DNA of 64,000 nt from Nilaparvata lugens (GCF_014356525.2 NC_052515.1:20828225-20892224); one strand, 5' to 3'. Shown: positions 23,404 through 36,648, counted from the stretch's first letter. Numbers and translations are program-made. The notes: a model not told the origin generated them from the letters alone.

Positions 23404-24120
23404 GTCGCGAAAAAATCTTTCGGGCTGTTTCCTGAAAAACGACCATTTGACTGGACTATTATACAAAATAGAAAAATTGATGAAGCATTGCAATAATTAG
23501 CCTACTTGATTACTGTGTGGTAAATAGGGTGTAAATTTGAAAGATTAAAATTGGCTTCATTTAATATTTTCCACAAATTTTTGACAAGAGAAGTTTTTTC
23601 TTCTGTCAAATTCACTAGAGTTTGCGATGTTGTTTATAATTGCATTCCCATTTCAGAGACATTAATATCATCATGAAACGCCTTCGAAATTAAAATAATT
23701 ATTAGATTAAAATGTTCATTACAATTCAACTTATCATTGTGCTTTTAAGAAAATTAGGTTGCAAGGAAACTCAAACACAGGACCATTAAAAATTAAAATT
23801 AAGCAAAGGAAATCAGAATAATAGTAGATGATGAAGTTATAATTTATGTTTGTCAAAGATTCACCTTCAAACTCATAGACTTAAAATTACTAAAATTCCT
23901 GCTTACAAAATATTTTTTATGCTTTATATTAAGTTACACTTGGCAAAATATAACATTGTAAAGGTGAGAAAAATTATTTAAATTAACCACATTAGGATAT
24001 CTCTATCTAAGTTAATACCTTCATTTTTAGCCATGATTCAAAATGTTGACAAAAAAAAAAAAAAATCATGCCCCCCAAAAATGTTGATGGCGCAAATTGC
24101 GCCATGCCCCCCCCCCTTGT
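23404..24120. other. Right interior of the hAT-like element
   Basis: AT-rich with no frame of interest. It ends in C-rich subterminal sequence from about 24070, which also has the short palindrome GGCGCAAATTGCGCC. Confidence 0.4.
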
Positions 24121-24131
24121 GGGCACCCCTG

Positions 24132-24308
24132 CACACACACATACAGACACCAATACCCAAAAACCTGAGTTTTTGGACTCAGGGGACCTTGAAACGTATA
24201 GAAATTTAGAAATTGGGGTACCTCAATTTTTTTCGGAAAGCAATACTTTCCTTACCTATACTTTCCTTACACACACACACACACACACAACACACACACA
24301 CACACACA

Positions 24309-24361
<53 letters not shown>

Positions 24362-24500
24362 ACACACACACACACCACACACACACACACATACAGACAC
24401 CAATACCCAAAAACCTGAGTTTTTGGACTCAGGGGACCTTGAAACGTTTCGTAAACGGAAGTAATACTTTCCTTACCTATGGTAATAGGGCAAGGAAAGT
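24132..24500 (+). mobile_element. CA-repeat element (H1) copy 2, right part, duplicated
   Basis: After the hAT-like end, the H1 right portion appears twice: 24141-24269 and, after a second CA tract, 24389-24500. Both carry CAATACCCAAAAACCTGAGT. The second ends in the H1 terminus AATAGGGCAAGGAAAGT. Confidence 0.7.
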
Positions 24501-25359
24501 AAAAAACTGTAATTATTGGAGCTCTCTATAGCACCAAGTCCAAGCAGTTTTGTAAAATGACGGCGAGATGGCACCACCATTCATTTCTATCTATTTTCAA
24601 TTTTGTCCCAATTAACGTGAATTTTTTTAAATCGAATACAAACGGCAAAACCTTTAGGGATGCTAACACGTTTGATAAAAATGCATATGATTTGGTCCAG
24701 TTACCGTTTGCACTGATTTAGCTCTTAATGAATTTGTTCTAGAAAGACGGAACAAATATAGGTTGTATGCAATTGGTAATTGCAATAATAATTGTATTTC
24801 GTATGTAATACAAATTATTTTCTCTTTATACTCAGTCATCATATTTTTTTAAACCTTGCACATGCCGGTACTGAATATAAGACTGCATGTTTTGTCCCAA
24901 ACCGCGCATGTAAATTGGTCCGTTCACGTTCACAGTGTTCGTTTTTGGTCTTGCCAAAGGATTCTAACATGATATAATAATTATTGCAATATCTTGATTG
25001 AATTTGGGATATTTTTGGATCTATGACGTTCATGAATTTTCTTCTTACATGTTTTTAAAATAGGTTTCTGCGTGGAAAGCCAATGCTAGAATTTTAAACC
25101 TATTCAAGATTCAACAATTTTCGTCAAACTCCTCACACGTAGTTTCAATAATAATTAATTATCATTCAGTCTACATAAATGAAACAGCATTATATCACCA
25201 AAATGTTATTATTAATTTAAAATATGTGTGTGTTGAAAGCTGCTCGTCATTTACTTTGTCTAGGCGTATTCCTTCACCTAGTGCTAAAACTCGCTGTTAG
25301 AACGCGGCACTGTATCTACTTCATTACTTATTTATGGTTAATTGCATTTTTAAATTAAA
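24501..25359. other. No recognised feature
   Basis: Open frames here (about 24792-25033) lie on opposite strands of the same DNA. They show no domain or splice context. Confidence 0.4.
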
Positions 25360-25995
25360 TCCTATACTATTAAACGAGCAACTTCTGTTTATATGTTTAG
25401 ATGTTTGAATGTTTATATGTTTGTATTTCACCGGATCTCGAAAACGGCTCTAACGATTCTCACGAAATTCAGAACATAGTAGGTTTATAATATAAAGATT
25501 CGATTTCACTAGGTCTCATCCCTCGGAAAACTCGCTGAAGGACATTAAAAGGATAATTATTATTCATCCTTGGAAAAACATATGATAATTATGTCGTCGT
25601 CTGTTGGTGATGGAAGTGGGTGAGCGAGTTCATGTGTGTGGGACAGTGTCAAAATTATGACTCAGCTGTTGAACTTTTGTAATCATGCAATCAGGTACTT
25701 AGTGCCGGTTGCAAAAAAGCCGGATTATTTTCAATCCTGATTAATTCCAGTTGATCCATCTTTTTTAAATGGTCTTCTCTGATTTGGTTCACGTTAAGTT
25801 AATCAGGATTTAAATTCAACCGGCTTTTGTGCAACTGGGCCTTCGTGAGGGAAATTTTTGTATTCCTCTGGGAATTAATCTAAATTTACTGTTATTAGAT
25901 AAAACATTTCTGTATTAATGTTATTATAATTTCTTCTTTCGTAATAAATTTTTTATGCTTTTGTACTCCAGAGCGAAGCTCGGTCCCCGATATTT
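25360..25995 (+). mobile_element. Element family H2, copy B, with MITE B inside
   Basis: It starts TCCTATACTATTAAACGAGC and ends AGCTCGGTCCCCGATATTT. Close to copy A, including the family B MITE at 25704-25840 with ends GCCGGTTGCAAAAAAGCCGG and GGCTTTTGTGCAACTGGGCC. Confidence 0.65.
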
Positions 25996-26455
25996 TATAT
26001 AATATCAAGTGACCATGCTCTGCTCGGAAGTACTAGAGCACAAGATGAAATTTGAAAAGGAGAAAACGAAATTTATTTTTCATCTTCTATTGTAGTATTT
26101 ATTCGATAATTACCAGTACGGTATGTACAATACCGGTATTGTCATAGAGTGGGCATATAATATTACACTTGTGTATGCTTCCTCCAACCTTCACATTAAA
26201 AATATTATGAATTGCAGAGACAATTTGAGAGGAACTGATAATTTTATAGTTTTTTTTTCAATTTTGGTAATAGAAACGCGTCTGCCACTAGCCTCTGCCC
26301 TTCTCTTGTTATACCCAGAGCACGACGAGATGAACCGCGACTGTACAAATAATTTATAATTAATTATTTATCAATCAATCAATTTCAAATTTGTCTTATA
26401 TAAAAACTAGTCTATTAATAAAATCTATTGAGAATTTATTTCTTAATAAATAATT

Positions 26456-26461
26456 AACACA

Positions 26462-26545
<84 letters not shown>

Positions 26546-26929
26546 TGGCAGTTGATAGAGCTTATCAATGACTATTTTAGGTATAAATTTGATCAAAATC
26601 GTTGGAGCCGTTTTCGAGAAAATCGCGAAAAACCCTGTTTTTGACAACATTTTTTCCATTTTAGCCGCCATCTTGAATTGCATTTGATCGAAATTGTTCG
26701 TGTCGGATCCTTATATTGTAAGGACCTTACGTTCCGAATTTCAAGTCATTCCGTTAATATGGGAGATGAGATATCGTGCACACACACATACACACACAGA
26801 CCAATACCCAAAAACCACTTTTTTAGACTCAGGGGACCTTGAAACGTATAGAAATTTAGAAATTGGGGTTCCTTAATTTTTTTCGGAAAGCAATACTTTC
26901 CTTGCCTATGGTAATAGGGCAAGGAAAGT
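26456..26929 (+). mobile_element. CA-repeat element (H1) copy 3, 5'-truncated
   Basis: It begins with an 87-bp CA tract (26456-26542) directly joined to mid-element sequence (TTGTGGCAGTTGATAGAGC). It then runs through a second short CA tract to the H1 end AATAGGGCAAGGAAAGT. The CA tract at the break suggests recombination between repeats or insertion next to a pre-existing repeat. Confidence 0.7.
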
Positions 26930-27489
26930 AATATAGCAATTTAATATAGATTATTTTATTTTCATTTTATAGTCTTTTCTCTGCACAATATTTGTTTGAA
27001 TTTTTATGATTCTGCTGTTATAAAATTTTGTAATTATTAGTTAAATTTAACTTAAACTTTCTGCATCATTTCGAAATACTGTATTATGTTTTTCTTTTAC
27101 TGTTTTGCAACTCTCACCAGCGGGCAAAGATTTTCTTTTTGCTGGTGATGCCTAGATTTTATATTTTATTTTAATTTTATTCAAGTATATGTATGAGTAA
27201 TTATGCTTATTTATTTATATTTTTAATGATATGTCATATTATAAAGATTTTGTAATATGTTTTGAATATTCTAATTGGCAATAAATGAAAAAAAAATTCA
27301 CATATTACAGAAATAATTTTGAAGGACACAAAACAAACTTAATTCTATAGTACAGCTGTCTATTTCATTCCATTTTATTTTTATTCAATAATGTTTAATG
27401 GTTGCCGTTTTGCAATGTATTCAAGATATAATTGATCATTATTTACAAGAATCAGCATTAATATCATATCAAACATTATAGGCTACCGA
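26930..27489. other. No recognised feature
   Basis: AT-rich DNA. The text around 27105-27150 (CTCACCAGCGGG ... GCTGGTGATG) forms a hairpin but belongs to nothing I recognise. Confidence 0.35.
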
Positions 27490-27700
27490 AATTATTGACC
27501 GAGCGAAGTGAGGTCTAAGACTCAAGTCGACGGTTTGGCATTTCTCTTAATGTTTAAATGTTCATATGTTGCGCATTTACGGCGAAACGCGGTAGTAGAT
27601 TTTCATGAAATTTGACAGGTATGTTCCTTTTTTAATTGCGCGTCGACGTATACAAGGTTTTTGAAAATAAACCATTTCAAGGATAATATAAAAGAAAAAA
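27490..27700. repeat. Possible dispersed element end with hairpin
   Basis: GACCGAGCGAAGTGAGGTC (a GACC/GGTC hairpin) is followed by GCGCATTTACGGCGAAACGC and a run similar in style to H2 interiors. Only one copy is in the window, so this is judged from its hairpin and GC-rich motifs alone. Confidence 0.35.
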
Positions 27701-27842
27701 GGAGCCTCCTTCATACGCCAATATTAGAGTAAAAATCAGACTATAGAATTATTCATCATAAATCAGCTGACAAGTGATTACACAGATGTGTGGAGAAGCC
27801 AGTCTAATGCTGTATTTCCATAAGCTCTATAGTTTCAATCAG

Positions 27843-29140
27843 GTACTTGTGGATGAGAATACTGCGTGAGGTCTACTGTTCACAGAACTACTAGCTATTA
27901 TTAAACGAAAATCCAAATGAAATGCTGTAATTCACACCGAAGACTTCTGCTACTGCAAATATTGACAACAGGGTAAACAGCTAGATGGAAATTCGATGAG
28001 CGCTACTATTCAAAAATTATTTGTCAGCCCGGGAGCCGAACCCGTTTGCTGTTTGCTACTGACAAATAAAGAACCCGGGCTGACAAATAATTTTTGAATA
28101 GTAGCGCTCATCGAATTTCCATCTAGCTGTTTACCCTGTTGTCAATATTTGCAGTAGCAGAAGTCTTCGGTGTGAATTACAGCATTTAATTTGGATTTTC
28201 GTTTAATAATAGCTAGTAGTTCTGTGAACAGTAGACCTCACTCAGTATTCTCATCCACAAGTACCTGGGTTGTTTATATGTCACTAGCAAACAGCAAACT
28301 TGTTCGGTTCCCGGGCTGACAATTTTTGAATAGTAGCGCTCATCGAATTTCCATCTAGCTGTTTACCCTGTTGTCAATATTTGCAGTAGCAGAAGTCTTC
28401 GGTGTGAATTACAGCATTTAATTTGGATTTTCGTTTAATAATAGCTAGTAGTTCTGTGAACAGTAGACCTCACGCAGTATTCTCATCCACAAGTACCTGG
28501 GTTGTTTATATGTCACTAGCAAACAGCAAACTTGTTCGGTTCCCGGGCTGACAATTTTTGAATAGTAGCGCTCATCGAATTTCCATCTAGCTGTTTACCC
28601 TGTTGTCAATATTTGCAGTAGCAGAAGTCTTCGGTGTGAATTACAGCATTTAATTTGGATTTTCGTTTAATAATAGCTAGTAGTTCTGTGAACAGTAGAC
28701 CTCACGCAGTATTCTCATCCACAAGTACCTGGGTTGTTTATATGTCACTAGCAAACAGCAAACTTGTTCGGTTCCCGGGCTGACAATTTTTGAATAGTAG
28801 CGCTCATCGAATTTCCATCTAGCTGTTTACCCTGTTGTCAATATTTGCAGTAGCAGAAGTCTTCGGTGTGAATTACAGCATTTAATTTGGATTTTCGTTT
28901 AATAATAGCTAGTAGTTCTTGAACAGTAGACCTCACGCAGTATTCTCATCCACAAGTACCTGGGTTGTTTATTTGTCAGTAGCAAACAGCAAACTTGTTC
29001 GGTTCCCGGGCTGACAATTTTTGAATAGTAGCGCTCATCGAATTTCCATCTAGCTTTTTACCCTATTGTCAATATTTACAGTAGCAGAAGTCTTCGGTGT
29101 GAATTACAGCATTTAATTTGGATTTTCGTTTAATAATAAT
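27843..29140. repeat. 232-bp satellite, one inverted plus about 4.5 direct monomers
   Basis: GCGCTCATCGAATTTCC recurs at 28104, 28336, 28568, 28800 and 29031, a 232-bp period (the last step 231). The direct copies are nearly identical. At 27843-28030 the same monomer lies in inverse orientation, forming arms of roughly 190-230 bp around a spacer at about 28036-28070. The last monomer is partial, ending near 29140. It has no coding. Confidence 0.9.
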
Positions 29141-29409
29141 AATTAATTCATTAGCATTTGAATAATTGCAATATCTCAGTAATTTCCATCTGGCTACCGG
29201 GATGACTTGAATCACAGCTATCTACAGCTTGAATTGTAGCTATCTTGAATCAACTATGGAAGGAAATGGATAAATAAAGCGTGGCAACTATAATACTACT
29301 ATGACTATACCTTCCTATCATTTCCACTGTCCTTATAACATGAATATCACTATAGATCTTTTCAGCTTTGACGCACCTCTACCAATTGTGGTACCTACCT
29401 ATTACAATT

Positions 29410-29452
29410 GTGGTAGAACCCGCATCACTCTCTCTCTCACTCTCTCTCTCTC

Positions 29453-29484
<32 letters not shown>

Positions 29485-29485
29485 G
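29410..29485. repeat. CT microsatellite
   Basis: About 75 bp of (CT)n directly upstream of the LINE 3' end at 29486. Confidence 0.9.
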
Positions 29486-29723
29486 AAGAATGGGCATTGA
29501 TATGTCCAAAGCTCCGTCAATTTATGTAGATGCATAACAGTATTATCTTTAGTTATTACAAATTGCTTTTTTCGTATCATCCTATACAGTTCAATAATTA
29601 TTCTCTTAGTCTATATTATGTAAATTCATCTATAATTTTGCTGTATTGTAAGCTATTTTATATAAGTGTATGAGCAAGTATATATTGTAATCTACAAAAA
29701 TAAAGTACTCAATCAATCAATCT
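29486..29723 (+). repeat. LINE 3' UTR and tail (family B), copy 1
   Basis: It has a GGGCAT-TGAT-ATGTCC hairpin, then AAATTCATCTATAATTTTGC, then AATAAAGTACTCAATCAATC. It matches 62985-63243 closely. The (TCAA)n tail after an AATAAA signal is typical of tandem-tailed non-LTR elements. Another CT tract follows at about 29756-29790. Confidence 0.65.
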
Positions 29724-29949
29724 CATACACAATATTGTGGTAGGACCCGCATTTCTATCTCTCTCTCTCTCTCTCTTTCTCTCACATTCATATGGTATAA
29801 ATAGAGGAATCTAATCACACCCTCTCTTTTTCCTCTGAGAATCAGTATGACGTCATAATCCAAACCTTGCTCGTCATAGGATCAAACATATTAACCATAT
29901 ACATATATACACCACAAGTTAGCAACCGGTTCTCACAGTGCATTAGATA

Positions 29950-30055
29950 CCTATACAGTGAGATACTATCACTGTCAAACAGCATTGGTTGAACGGGAAA
30001 CATCTATATTATTCATAAGAAATGGTGACAGTATGAAGTGAATTTCACTGTAGAG
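29950..30055. mobile_element. Short MITE family C, diverged copy
   Basis: It contains ACAGTGAGATACTATCACTG, CAAACAGCATTGGTTGAACG and GTGAATTTCACTGTAGAG, matching the ends and middle of the family seen at 40176, 42192, 48298, 49322 and 56893. Confidence 0.5.
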
Positions 30056-30059
30056 TCGT

Positions 30060-31724
30060 GGCCAGAATATTAAGTTTAATTGTTGCTTAACTACTAAACT
30101 CACATGTTTCTTTATTTTTGTAAACGTCGGTTGTATTATCGAATGAAAAACGTACATTAATCACTTCATTTACAAAGTTGTGTGCAGAAAAAGTTGAACC
30201 TTTATAAGGAAAACTAACAATAATAATGTGGTAGGCCTATATAACTAACTGTTCTCCAAGAATGTTGGTATAGGTACACAATAATTATAATTGTTCTAAT
30301 GCTAGTTTCCTTGAATTGATACTGGCAATTATTGTGTGCATTGTTAGATAAGGCGATGAGATTCTTGTTGATGGGAATATATGTCTTGTTGTAAGGGGAC
30401 TTTTTCACTGACAATAATTTCCATTTTATTCCCTTTTTAGGAATGATTTATGTTTTTAATAAGCTATTAATATTGTTGTGCAAGATTAGAGATTAAGGTT
30501 TCCAAGCTATGATAATATTAATAATATCGAGTGTCTTGGTTGGCTCAGGTCTGGTGTCAGAGTTTTCAGGTCACCCCTGATCAATTTTAGGGTCTCTGAC
30601 ATGTCCTAAAGACTCTTTCTAGGCAGCCGGGTCCGACGTCTTATTTGTCTGATTCAATTCCATCCACTGACATTGATCCATTATGATAAATTCACCATCA
30701 ACTCACAATGTGGCTTTTTAATAATTGTTGTGATTGTTTTTTGAACAACCTTTTGACTGCTGCTCTAATAAATTGAAGTTGAGTCAATCTAGGTACTTTG
30801 GGAATAATAGCCAACCATCTTCCGTTGAACAGAAGTCAATTTTAATAATTATTACTCATCAATCTGTATGTGTAGCATATTTGTTTCTGTAAATATCTCG
30901 GTCCTCGTCATTTCAAGGACATGTGCCTTGAATTGAAACATGATGTTAGTGAATCAGTTTTTCTGTCTAATTCAATTGACAACTGTATTTTAAAAGTATT
31001 TCCGCCCGTTACCTATTTAAAACAAACCGGTTGACTGATTCCATATAATATGATTTTATGTGAGAATTGGGAAATTCCAGGATTATCTGCTAACTTGAGT
31101 CATCTATGACTTCTCCTTCTTACTCTGTCTTTCTCCTTTCCGACTAAAGTCGTTTAACTTGTTATACTTTTTCTCCTTTCTAGTTCAATTCATCGATTAC
31201 TTCTTTCCTTACTATATCTTTTTCTGTACTGACTCTTCTGAACCTATCCTCTTTTTTAATGCAATAAACTCAACAAACAAAACCACCAAAAACTCAACTG
31301 AAGCAGATTGTCAATGGTTTTTATTAATTGAGGAGACCTTAGTCCTGAAACTTCTCTTCAACTATTAGTCCTACTTTTTATTTTTCTCATTGCCATATCA
31401 TACCGTTCTCACCTACGGATTATTTCTCAAATTGAAAGAAATTCCGGAATGGTTTTTGAATAATCTTAAAATTACGACTCCAATTCTCTGATATCTCATT
31501 TTTCTGGAGCTTTTTTAAAACACATTAAAATCATAGCTAGCTTGATTCAATAGGTATCAATGAATTATAATATAAGCCAGCGTAAGTTTTAATGCCTGTA
31601 GTTTGTAAAAAATAAATTCAGACATGGAGAAAATATCCGTGTTCCTAAATTGTGCGAAATTTTAATCTTTTCATGCAAGCCCATTCATTTGACTACCTAT
31701 ACTCAAATTGACAATTAATAAAAC
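30060..31724. other. No recognised gene
   Basis: No exon with convincing borders. A stretch at 30535-30660 has a tRNA A-box-like TGGCTCAGGTCTGG but no clear B box. Confidence 0.35.
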
Positions 31725-31809
31725 AATAAAAAAATCTTGAAGCACCTTTTATTTAAAAAAAAACTTTAAATATACTTGAAAAAATAAAGGGTGCTTCAAG
31801 ATTTTTATT
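31725..31809. repeat. Palindromic repeat with AAAGGGTGC in one arm
   Basis: Arms 31725-31754 and 31781-31809 pair (ATCTTGAAGCACC with GGGTGCTTCAAGAT). It ends exactly where the H1 copy 4 terminus begins at 31810. Confidence 0.75.
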
Positions 31810-32026
31810 ACTTTCCTTGCACTAATACCATAGGTAAGAAAAGTATTCAAGTTTCAAATTTCAAGTTTTTATTGGGCCAGTTGAACATAGAAGTTACATA
31901 TAGCCAAGTCACAATTCACATTAAAGAAACATACAATACATTGCACAGATACAATACATACAATAGACAATAATAAATAAAATAAAACAGATCAGTAAAA
32001 GCAAATTTACAATTAGATCAGATAAT

Positions 32027-33343
32027 TTAGTCGCCTGTACTTGGGTATCTAAGTACTTGGAGAAAACGTTTATTCGGCAATGATCTAACTTGAGTTGGTA
32101 GCAAGTTATGGAATTTGTAGCCTATCACAGGGTAGCTCGACTTGGACTTTTCAAGTCTGCATCTTGGTATATATATACTCTCACGGTTTCTTGTGAAGTG
32201 ACTGTGAATGTCATTGCTCTTTGGTAGCCTATCCTGCATCTGATGTATATCCTTCAAAAATTGATAGATGAACTCATTAATGACGGATAGAATGCCATTT
32301 TCAGAAAGAAGGGGCTTACAGTGATCTATATAGCCCGCCCCAGAAATCACCCGGACCGCTCTCTTCTGAATTAACAGAACTTTAGAAGTGCTAGATGCAT
32401 GACCCCACAATTTCAAACCATAACTCATCCTCGAATGAAAAAAAGCAAAATAGGCCTGTCTGACCACCGAAATTGGCAGTTCAGACATCAGCCTTCTCAG
32501 TAGATAGACAATGCTGCTGAGACTGGAGCACACCATGTCTATATGAGGTTCCCAGAGTAACTTGGCATCAAGAGTGAACCCCAATAATCGGACCGGCTGC
32601 AAATACTCACTGACATCAGATAGAGAGAACAGTATACTTTGGGTTTTTGCCTCATTCAGAGACAATCTGTTTAGTGAGAACCAATCACGAGCTTTATCAT
32701 ACAGCTCCATCACATCTGCTTTAGCTTGGGTGACACTCTTATTTGCAGAGAACAAGGAAGTGTCATCCACATAGAATATCACATTTCCCGCTAGATAGTA
32801 GTGCAAATCATTTATTGCTACAAGAAAGAGTAATGGGCCTAACAATGAGCCCTGTGGCACACCCCGTTTTACCAGAAGAGGAATTGAGCACTGATCATTC
32901 CAATGTACAATCTGTTTTCCCTCAGGAAGGTAAGACTCAAACAACCGAATTGCGCATTCCTGTAAGCCATAATGCTCCAATTTCTTTAAAAGAACTGTAT
33001 GAGGAATACAGTCAAATGCTCGTGAGAGATCACATAGCATTGAAAAAGTTGATTTCCGCTCCTCAAAAGAATTGATAATCGATTCTAACAGTGATTCCAC
33101 AGCCATGACAGTAGATTTTCCCTTCCTGAAACCAAACTGAGAAGGAGCCAGGAGGTCATGCTCCTCAAGGTATTTATACAGTTGTGCAAATATGATTGCC
33201 TCAAATATCTTAGCAAAAACAGGAATTATAGAAATTGGTCTGAAACTTGAGGTGTCACAATATGGACCTTTCTTGTAGACTGGAACTGTTCTGGAGATTT
33301 TTAGTTGTTCAGGGAAAGTACCGCTAGCTAGTTGTTTATACAC
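32027..33343 (-). pseudogene. LINE reverse transcriptase domain
   Basis: 438 codons on the minus strand carry the RT core in order: VPVYKKGP with SFRPISIIPV; QFGFRKGKST; the catalytic DLSRAFDCIPH; RGVPQGSLLGPLLFLVAIND; and YVDDTSLF, the YxDD box. The thumb-like region follows (LLGFTLDAKLLWEPHI). There is no RNase H. The fragment itself is open, but it starts after a frameshift. Joined pieces upstream (33549-33328, 34307-33606 and 34618-34238) are in other frames. The style fits the CR1/Jockey group; the exact clade is not certain. Confidence 0.85.
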
Positions 33344-34684
33344 AATGCTAATATGGGTGCAATAATAACTATCATCTGCTTGAGCAAATTTGGGATCATG
33401 CCATAAATATCCTTACAATTGGAGCTCCTGAAACCTAAAACCGCTTCAATTACATCTTGAGCACATACAGGACTCCAGGTGAATTCAGAAACTATGGCAG
33501 GCATGTGAGTAAACTGAATAGGTTCACCGTCATTTGGTATATCATTCACAATCCTCTCAACATGTCATGTTTTACACATGTCACTTACCAACAGAATAAG
33601 CTCTCTCAGTTCTTCAAGTTCTGGAGTGAACCAATTGCAACTTGGACGGGTTGGACCCCCCCCCCCAGTCGACCAGCATCCCTCCCCGATGATGAGAAAA
33701 CCCTTTTAGTCTTCACAGGAAACAAAGAATCAAAAAGTTCCTTAAAACTACAAAAGAAAAACGTAAAACCCTCCCTTGCTGACAACGTTGAAATCATATT
33801 AAACCAGGGCTCAATTCGATCCTGTAGTGAAGCACAAAAAATCTGAAGACAATTCTCATTAAATGATCGATACTGGATAGTTTTGAGTGTTTTACCCCGT
33901 CTATAGCAAGCCAACCGAGCTCTCAGAAGGATATGTTTGTGGTCTGATATTTGATCCTTGCTAACATTCACAGTGAAACAATCCGGATCTAAGTTTGTTA
34001 CAACTGAGTCAAGAGCTGAGCATCCTCTTATTGCCTCACTTATTAAACTTGTCAGCCCAACCCCTGCAAAACATTCAGAAACACCCTGACATCCCTTGGT
34101 GAATAAATTGCATTGAAAATTATGGTCAGTTCCAATCAACACATAATGACCCACAGACAGTGCATAAGAAATACAATGCTCCAACTTATCAAAAAACATA
34201 TTTGCATCCCCTCTAGGAGACCTATACATCGATATCACTATGAGTGATAGCTCAACAATATAAAAACCTGCAAATTCCGCCGAAACTTCCACACAGTAAG
34301 TTGACAAGTCAAGTGGTTAATAGTAAAATTATTCCTATTGTTAAAATATACAGCTACACCGCCCCAAGGTGACTGTCTACAGAAACTGCCAGTAAGTGCC
34401 AGCCTATCAATATTCTGGTAGAATGGTAAATCTTGTTCAACCAGCCAATGCTCTATGATACACAATATGTCAACATTCTGTGATTTACATAAGATTTCAA
34501 GTTCATTCAATTTGTTTCTTAAACACTGCACATTTATGGAGCATAAATTCAATCGGAATTTTTTATTATTATTTCTAGAAGACTCTAAATAATTAGGGCT
34601 TGACTCATTTACATGCATATCAAAACTTAGATCACTCTTAGGGGCGCCAGGTCGAATCCTAAAAAAGGCTGACTCGAGTCAGAC
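33328..34684 (-). pseudogene. LINE endonuclease and linker, frameshifted
   Basis: APE-type endonuclease motifs are readable across frames: LNLCSINVQCLRNKLNELE, DILCIIEHWL (catalytic Glu), SMYRSPRGD, VLIGTDHNF (the GDFN position, with Asp), and ISDHKHILL (SDH). A one-base loss near 34305 shifts the frame. A G/C homopolymer near 33654-33665 marks another shift, and a third lies near 33352. The frame is open upstream of the ATG at 34618 for about 20 codons before a TGA. Confidence 0.75.
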
Positions 34685-34914
34685 AATGATTGCTGACCTC
34701 CAGAAACATTCAGACAATCCCTTCCATCCTCAAGCAGAGTGTCCACACTTACATGATTCGCCAGATCGAAACCTAGAAAAGGCTGACTCACATCAGACAG
34801 AGAATGCTGATCTCCAAATAAAATTGCTTTCCAAAAAAATTAAGGTACCCCAATTTCAAGTTTTCTATACGTTTCAAGGTCCCCTGAGTCCAAAAACATG
34901 ATTTTTGGGTGTTG

Positions 34915-35055
<141 letters not shown>

Positions 35056-35986
35056 GTGTGAACACGATAACTCCATTTCTAATTAACCGATTGACTTGAA
35101 ATTTTAAACTTAAGGTCCTTATACCATGAGGACCCGACATAGAAATTCAATAAAATTTATTCAAGATGGCGGAAAAAATGGCGGATAATTACTAAAAAAC
35201 CATGTTTTTCACGATTTTTTCAAAAACGGCTCTAACGATTTTCTTCAAATTTATACCATAGATATAGAATAGTTATAGAATAGCTATCCATAAGCCCTAT
35301 CAACTGACATGAGTCTCATTTCTGGGAAAATTGCAGGAGCTCCGTAATATTCTTGAGAAAAATGGCGGATAATAACTAAAAAACCATGTTTTTCACGGTT
35401 TTCTCGAAAACGGCTCTAACGATTTTCTTCAAATTTATACCATGAATAGCTATTTATAAGCCCTATCGACTGACATGAGTCTCATTTCTGGAAAAATTGC
35501 AGGAGCTCCGTAATATTCTTGAGAAAAATGGCGGATAATTACTAAAAATCCATGTTTTTCACGGTTTTCTCAAAAATGACTTGACCGATTTTTTTCAAAT
35601 TCATACCCTGTATATTTATTTATCAGCTCTATTAACTGGCATGAGTCTCCTTTCTGGGAAACTAATGGGGGTCCACCCCATCCTTGAGAAATGGACTTTG
35701 TAACCTAGGTAGAGCAGTTCATAAAAAGAACACAGTCGAGATATTTCATCTGTAGAACAGCTGTTTTGACAAATTTTAAAAAATATCGAATTTCACAATA
35801 ATTTACACGAAGGAAAAAGTACTCTGAAAACAATTATATTTATACACATATACACAGTAGTCTGATCGTAGTTTCAAATATGTTGCTGCCAATCGTCATT
35901 ATGTTATTCCCCCAAATTATTCTCCTTTAAGAATGGGGCTTACAGTTCAATGAGCAAGGAAAGTTGTGTGAGAGCGCCACACCAGA

Positions 35987-36600
35987 TTTTTTTTTATTAA
36001 TTAAATAAGTAGCCCATGTGAATGAAGTGTTTCTATCAAATTGACAACTCTGCATCGACTGTGTTGTCGAGTCGAATACATCCTGTCATATTTGCTTACA
36101 TGAAAAATATTGAAATTTTGCACAATTTGATAACACAGATATTTTCTCCTTGTCTCATCTTATTTTATACAGACTATAAATATTTTAATCTTCTAGGATA
36201 AGGAAATTTAATCTAATTGTAATAATGAAAGTTTTCTTCTGTCTAAATTCTTGTGTCCTCATTTTTATCCTGCTTCTTTATGTAGCAATCTAAACTACTG
36301 CACAACCTTCCTACAGAGCTGACTGTCTGAAATTGGTTGAATACCGTCCTTGAACTTGATCTATCACTGTCCTCCTTTCTTTCTCTCTCTCTCTCTCCTT
36401 ATTATTATCATATTTCCTCCTCATCCTCCTCTTCTTACCATTCTCCTTCTTCCTTATCTCTTCTGTCTTTTATTGAAACAAACTCAATGACAACATACCT
36501 TCAACCAACTCTATTTTTTCAAATGTTTTCAACCATCTATTGTTTTCAAAAGTTGACAGTTCTTAGAGTTCGATACGGCATTATAGCAACTGGTTCAAAA
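35987..36600. other. No gene; short CT-rich tract
   Basis: AT-rich with pyrimidine-rich DNA at 36365-36475. The Ser/Leu-rich open frame at 36337-36672 is explained by it. Confidence 0.4.
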
Positions 36601-36648
36601 CAAATTAGTCACTCGACCCACACAACAGAGGCGGCCTCCGAGTGGCGA

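Larger units (their letters stand above)
31846..34822 (-). mobile_element. 5'-truncated LINE (CR1/Jockey-type), dead
   Basis: On the minus strand it runs from an internally repeated 5' region through endonuclease and reverse transcriptase to a tail AATAAAAACTTGAAATTTGA at about 31850. It sits inside H1 copy 4. The 5' region holds a 114-bp near-repeat (GGCTGACTC at 34667 and 34781). Confidence 0.8.

Noticed and set aside
24792..25033. Opposite-strand ORFs of about 60 codons
   Set aside because: Mirror open frames on both strands of the same DNA with no other support.
27843..29140. CRISPR-like array
   Set aside because: Units are 232 bp and contiguous, with no unique spacers, in a eukaryotic genome; it is a satellite.
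30535..30660. Second tRNA-derived SINE
   Set aside because: There is an A-box-like motif but no B box at the right distance and no second copy in the window.
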